Positions 24,118-26,593 of a DNA stretch of 26,593 nucleotides are shown here, one piece after another. The position numbers were made by a program, and so were the translations under genes. Source of the stretch: Chersky-840 sp035532735. Lineage in GTDB: Bacteria; Actinomycetota; Acidimicrobiia; Acidimicrobiales; UBA8190. The DNA is taken from assembly GCA_035532735.1 (NCBI GenBank), contig DATKQM010000038.1, forward strand, positions 1 through 26,593. Reading direction: 5' to 3'. The notes beneath the pieces are model-generated. The model did not search any database. It saw only the letters and a list, made by a program, of their open reading frames with translations, and was not told the origin of the DNA. Every line of letters starts with the position of its first letter. Position 1 is the stretch's first letter.

Positions 24118-25250
24118 CCGGTCTCAGACGCCACGTGCAGTGCGGCCTCGATGGCGTCGACCTCGGTGTCGAGCGACAGCCTCGCCTCCGCCTCGCCTCG
24201 GCACCGGTCACCGAGGCCGGGGTCCACGTGGCGCCAGTCGTGCAACGAGATGATCCGCTCGGCGAGCCCGCGCACGTCATGAGGCTCGACGAGGTACTCC
24301 GACAGCCACCCGGTGAGGATCTCGGGGTTGCCACCGACGCGCGTGGCCACGACGGGGACCCCGCACGCCAGTGGCTCCATGACCGAACGCGACAGCGGCT
24401 CGGGCCACAGGCTCGGGGCCACCGCCACATCGGAGGCCTGGATGAGTGCGACGACGTCTGGCTGGGCGGGCATCCACGTCACCGCCAGGTCCCCGGCGAG
24501 CTTCCGCAGTTCTGCTTCGTAGCGTGCCGAGTCGGCCCGGTCGGCCCCCAACGAGGGGGAGCCAACCACAACGAGGTGCGCACCCGAGCGCGCTGCGGCC
24601 ACCTCGGCGAAGGCCTGCACCAGGACGTCGACGCCCTTCTCTCGTCCGATGCGGCCCGCGTAGAGGACGACGAACGCGTCCTCGGCCACCCCGAGCTCCT
24701 TGCGGGTCGCCGACCGGGCCGTGGAGTCCCCCGGCACGAAGCGGTCCAGTTCGATCCCGGTGAGCACCACGCTCATCCGATCGACGTGGAGTCCCGTCCC
24801 CTCCCAGCGCCGGGCGGTATCGCGAGACACCGACAACGTCCGGTCCACCCGCCCGAGACAGGGCCGGAGCCACCTCGGGACCACCGTCGGTGGGGGAAGG
24901 CAAAGGTGGAACACCACCGGTGCCCGGGCCAGGACGCCCACCGCCACCGCATAAGGGATGTCCCAGTAGCGGTAGACGTAGAGGGCATCGGGGCGTAGCC
25001 GCCGCCCGGCGAAGACTGCGCGCACGACACCGACGACGGAGGAGGGCAGCTGGCGCCGGCGGGGGAGACTCCCGCTGATCTGGATCGTGGTCCCGGTGAA
25101 GCCGTCCCATTCCTGGGCGAAGTCACCCGCGCTCACGTAGACGAGGTCGACGCGATGCCCCCGGGCGGCCAGGGCGCGGCAATTCGTCATTTGAGTTCGC
25201 TCGAGGCCACCCCGGGCACCGAGGTGGTTGGCGACCGTGAGGATGCGCAC
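24111..25250 (-). CDS. GT4 (GT-B fold) glycosyltransferase
   Basis: A 379-residue GT4. The N-terminus MRILTVANHLGARGGLERTQ is a standard opening with a Gly-rich acceptor loop. LSVSRDTARRWEG and VVLTGIELDRF mark the interdomain region. The donor half has YAGRIGREKGVDVL (Lys205) and EPLSRSVME at 284-292, the E-x7-E motif, followed by PLACGVPVVATRVGGNPEIL. The frame runs on to 25448, but the extra residues are antisense to the next gene. GTG 25250 is chosen from the conserved N-terminus. TATTGT lies 8 bases upstream. It is monocistronic, and its stop overlaps the convergent unidentified gene by 7 bases. Confidence 0.9.
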   Translation of the reverse strand: MRILTVANHLGARGGLERTQMTNCRALAARGHRVDLVYVSAGDFAQEWDGFTGTTIQISGSLPRRRQLPSSVVGVVRAVFAGRRLRPDALYVYRYWDIPYAVAVGVLARAPVVFHLCLPPPTVVPRWLRPCLGRVDRTLSVSRDTARRWEGTGLHVDRMSVVLTGIELDRFVPGDSTARSATRKELGVAEDAFVVLYAGRIGREKGVDVLVQAFAEVAAARSGAHLVVVGSPSLGADRADSARYEAELRKLAGDLAVTWMPAQPDVVALIQASDVAVAPSLWPEPLSRSVMEPLACGVPVVATRVGGNPEILTGWLSEYLVEPHDVRGLAERIISLHDWRHVDPGLGDRCRGEAEARLSLDTEVDAIEAALHVASETGQ

Positions 25251-25258
25251 GCAGGGTG

Positions 25259-25264
25259 ACAATA
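25259..25264 (-). promoter_or_regulatory. -10-like hexamer 8 bases before GTG 25250
   Basis: TATTGT on the minus strand matches four of six -10 bases and lies 8 bases before the start codon, so any leader would be one or two bases long. No ribosome site or good -35 is seen. Confidence 0.32.
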
Positions 25265-25340
25265 CAAGGGCAATTCTGCCCCGGAGGCCAAGATAGTCTG
25301 GCGGCGCGGCCACCGGGGTGCTGCCAACGGAGGGATCCAG

Positions 25341-26309
25341 GTGGTTCAGCGTCGACTGCTCGAGCTCTTCGTGTGCCCCCGCTGTGGTGCGGGCCTTGCG
25401 GCCGAAGGCGATTCCAGTCCATCGCCGGTCGTGTGTGCCCAGGGACACCGGTTCCCCGCTGACCGAGGGTACTTGGACTTCTCAGGCGAGCCGCCGCCCG
25501 ATAGCACCACGACCCGCACCCTCGAGAGCTTCGGCTACGAATGGAACACCTTCGATGACGTCCGAGAAGAGGACGCGCAGTTCGCCGAGGTGTATTTCCG
25601 CGACATCGACCTCACGTCGCTCGAGGGCAAGGTCGGGTTGGACGCCGGGTGCGGCAAGGGCCGCTACACACGCTTTCTCGCACCCCATCTCGATGCGTTG
25701 ATCGCCCTGGACGGCTCGAGCGCGGTGCAAGCCGCCGCTCGCAACCTGGCGGTGTTTCCGAACGTCCTGGTGGTCAGGTCCGACCTCCGCACCACACCGG
25801 TGGCACCCGGGAGCCTCGACCTCGTCACGTGCCTCGGGGTGCTGCATCACCTGGAGGATCCCCGTGGCGGCTTCCGGTCCCTGGTGAGGCTGCTGGCTCC
25901 GGGCGGACAGCTTCTCGTCTACCTCTACAGCCGACCGCCGCGTCTCAGCCTTCGCTTGGTCGCACTCTCCGCGGCGCGGGTTGTCCGTTCCTTCACGGTG
26001 AGGACTCCGCACCGGGTCCTGCGGATCCTGTGCGCGCCGGTCGCGGCCGCGCTCTACGTCGGGTTCGTCCGCCTCGGTGCCTGGGGCGAACATGCGCACA
26101 TCGACGCCCTGGCCCGGCTCCCCATGGCGGGGTACCGGGGCAAGCCGTGGCGCAGCCTGCTCCTCGACACCTTCGACCGGCTGAGCGCACCGGTCGAGCA
26201 CCGCTACGTGTGGCCGGAGCTGGCACCGTGGTTCGAGGAGGAAGGGTTGCTCGTCGACGCGGCTCGCGACGAGGCGGGCTGGTTCGTGCTGGCTCACCGC
26301 GCCCGGTAG
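25341..26309 (+). CDS. SAM-dependent methyltransferase with N-terminal zinc ribbon
   Basis: A 322-residue protein. Residues 12-36 form a Trm112-like metal ribbon (Cys12, Cys15, Cys32, His36), common in methyltransferases of glycan and natural-product clusters. Motif I is GLDAGCGKGRYT at 100-111, the next acidic position is LDGSS, and LGVLHHLEDP is motif IV-like. The C-terminal half is hydrophobic and basic (about 195-245) and may bind a membrane-embedded or lipid-linked substrate. GTG 25341 has a strong GGAGGG site 6 bases upstream. It is divergent from the GT4 gene with a 90-base gap. The likely role is methylation of a sugar in the surface glycan. Confidence 0.9.
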   Translation: MVQRRLLELFVCPRCGAGLAAEGDSSPSPVVCAQGHRFPADRGYLDFSGEPPPDSTTTRTLESFGYEWNTFDDVREEDAQFAEVYFRDIDLTSLEGKVGLDAGCGKGRYTRFLAPHLDALIALDGSSAVQAAARNLAVFPNVLVVRSDLRTTPVAPGSLDLVTCLGVLHHLEDPRGGFRSLVRLLAPGGQLLVYLYSRPPRLSLRLVALSAARVVRSFTVRTPHRVLRILCAPVAAALYVGFVRLGAWGEHAHIDALARLPMAGYRGKPWRSLLLDTFDRLSAPVEHRYVWPELAPWFEEEGLLVDAARDEAGWFVLAHRAR

Positions 26310-26313
26310 AGCA

Positions 26314-26342
26314 CCCCCCGTGTCCTCGCTGGGCGTGGGGGG
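26314..26342 (+). terminator. GC-rich hairpin after the methyltransferase
   Basis: CCCCCCGTGTC (26314-26324) can pair with GGCGTGGGGGG (26332-26342) around a 7-base loop. There are six C-G pairs at the base, then mixed GC and wobble pairs. It begins 4 bases after the stop codon. No T-run follows, so it may act as a stem-only terminator. Confidence 0.4.
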
Positions 26343-26446
26343 ACGGCCCGCTCACCAATTGTGACGATGTGCGAGCCGGTTCGGTCATCCCATACTGGTC
26401 TGGGGGCAGGTCGAACGCGGCCCGCCGGGAGTGAGGGGGTGGGGGC

Positions 26447-26593
26447 TTGCGTATCCTCGTGCTGGGGGGCGACGGGTATCTGGGTTGGCCGACGGCGTTG
26501 CACCTGTCTCGTCGTGGCCATGATGTGGGCGTGGTCGACAACTTCTGTCGTCGGCAGTACGACTTCGAGATGGGGGTGGACAGCCTCGTCCCC
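26447..26593 (+). CDS. NAD-dependent epimerase family, resembling UDP-sulfoquinovose synthase (partial)
   Basis: Only the first 49 codons are present. The N-terminus has the Rossmann motif GGDGYLGWPTALHLSRRGHD, with VVDNF as the second strand (cofactor-specificity loop), then RRQYDFEMGVDSL. The GGDGxxGWxTxLHLS pattern with RR and G-x-x-S/T-L after the second strand is that of SqdB/SQD1 and the archaeal Agl3, which make UDP-sulfoquinovose from UDP-glucose and sulfite. This identification rests on the N-terminus only; a related 4,6-dehydratase or epimerase is possible. TTG 26447 starts the conserved strand, and a G-rich stretch precedes it. The rest lies beyond the window. Confidence 0.75.
   Translation, partial: MRILVLGGDGYLGWPTALHLSRRGHDVGVVDNFCRRQYDFEMGVDSLVP

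Noticed and set aside
24135..24998. 287-codon + strand open frame opposite the GT4 gene
   Set aside because: The minus strand here encodes a full GT4 with E-x7-E; the plus reading has no motif and a typical antisense composition.
26359..26396. TTGTGA ... CATACT as a promoter for the sulfoquinovose-synthase-like gene
   Set aside because: The hexamers are 26 bases apart, outside the workable spacing; either may be part of another promoter but not as a pair.

Overview
The window is high-GC DNA (roughly 70% by eye) with many GTG and TTG starts and densely packed genes, many of which overlap at GTGA, ATGA or TGATG. This, a probable LAxTG-type surface-protein signal (class E sortase style) and the sequence flavour of the glycosyltransferases point to an actinobacterium, perhaps of the Acidimicrobiia. 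The lineage is an inference; no rRNA, tRNA or marker gene is present. There is no gene-free stretch longer than 300 bases. The largest gaps are 6453-6614, 18066-18217 and 26310-26446.

The whole window is one large surface-glycan locus. Region 1 (2-6452, + strand) is a tight operon: the tail of an unidentified protein, a double GT2 glycosyltransferase, three consecutive PAPS-type sulfotransferases, a SAM methyltransferase and an ALG5-like polyprenyl-phosphate glycosyltransferase. Region 2 (6577-7883, +) encodes a secreted or anchored protein with an LAFTG motif, one transmembrane helix and a repetitive Pro/Arg/Asn-rich tail. Its 3' end overlaps a convergent YfhO-like membrane protein gene. Region 3 (10875-7780, -) holds a GT-A-like protein followed by the YfhO-like GT-C protein. 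Region 4 (10921-11817, +) is a lone sulfotransferase.

Region 5 (18065-11848, -) is a six-gene operon: methyltransferase/GT2 fusion, GT2, GNAT acetyltransferase, MraY/WecA-type sugar-phosphate transferase, DegT-type aminotransferase and WbbL-like GT2. It looks like a module that makes an N-acylated amino sugar, loads it on a polyprenyl carrier and extends it. Region 6 (18218-19168, +) is a fifth sulfotransferase. Region 7 (23233-19179, -) is a four-gene glycosyltransferase operon (GT32-like, GT4, GT2, GT4). Region 8 (23272-26593) has an unidentified protein, another GT4, a zinc-ribbon methyltransferase and the start of a protein that strongly resembles UDP-sulfoquinovose synthase.

Taken together, the genes suggest assembly of a lipid-linked glycan decorated by O-sulfation and methylation, possibly also with a sulfonated sugar, at the cell surface. 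No Wzx flippase, Wzy polymerase, ABC exporter or ligase is visible, so export must be encoded outside the window or use the YfhO-type route. The strongest small-scale signals are a triplicated 18-bp ribosome-site/start-codon cassette (21269-21322), -10-like hexamers just upstream of several start codons (leaderless-type promoters), a short leader ORF coupled to the surface-protein gene, and the convergent 104-bp gene overlap.
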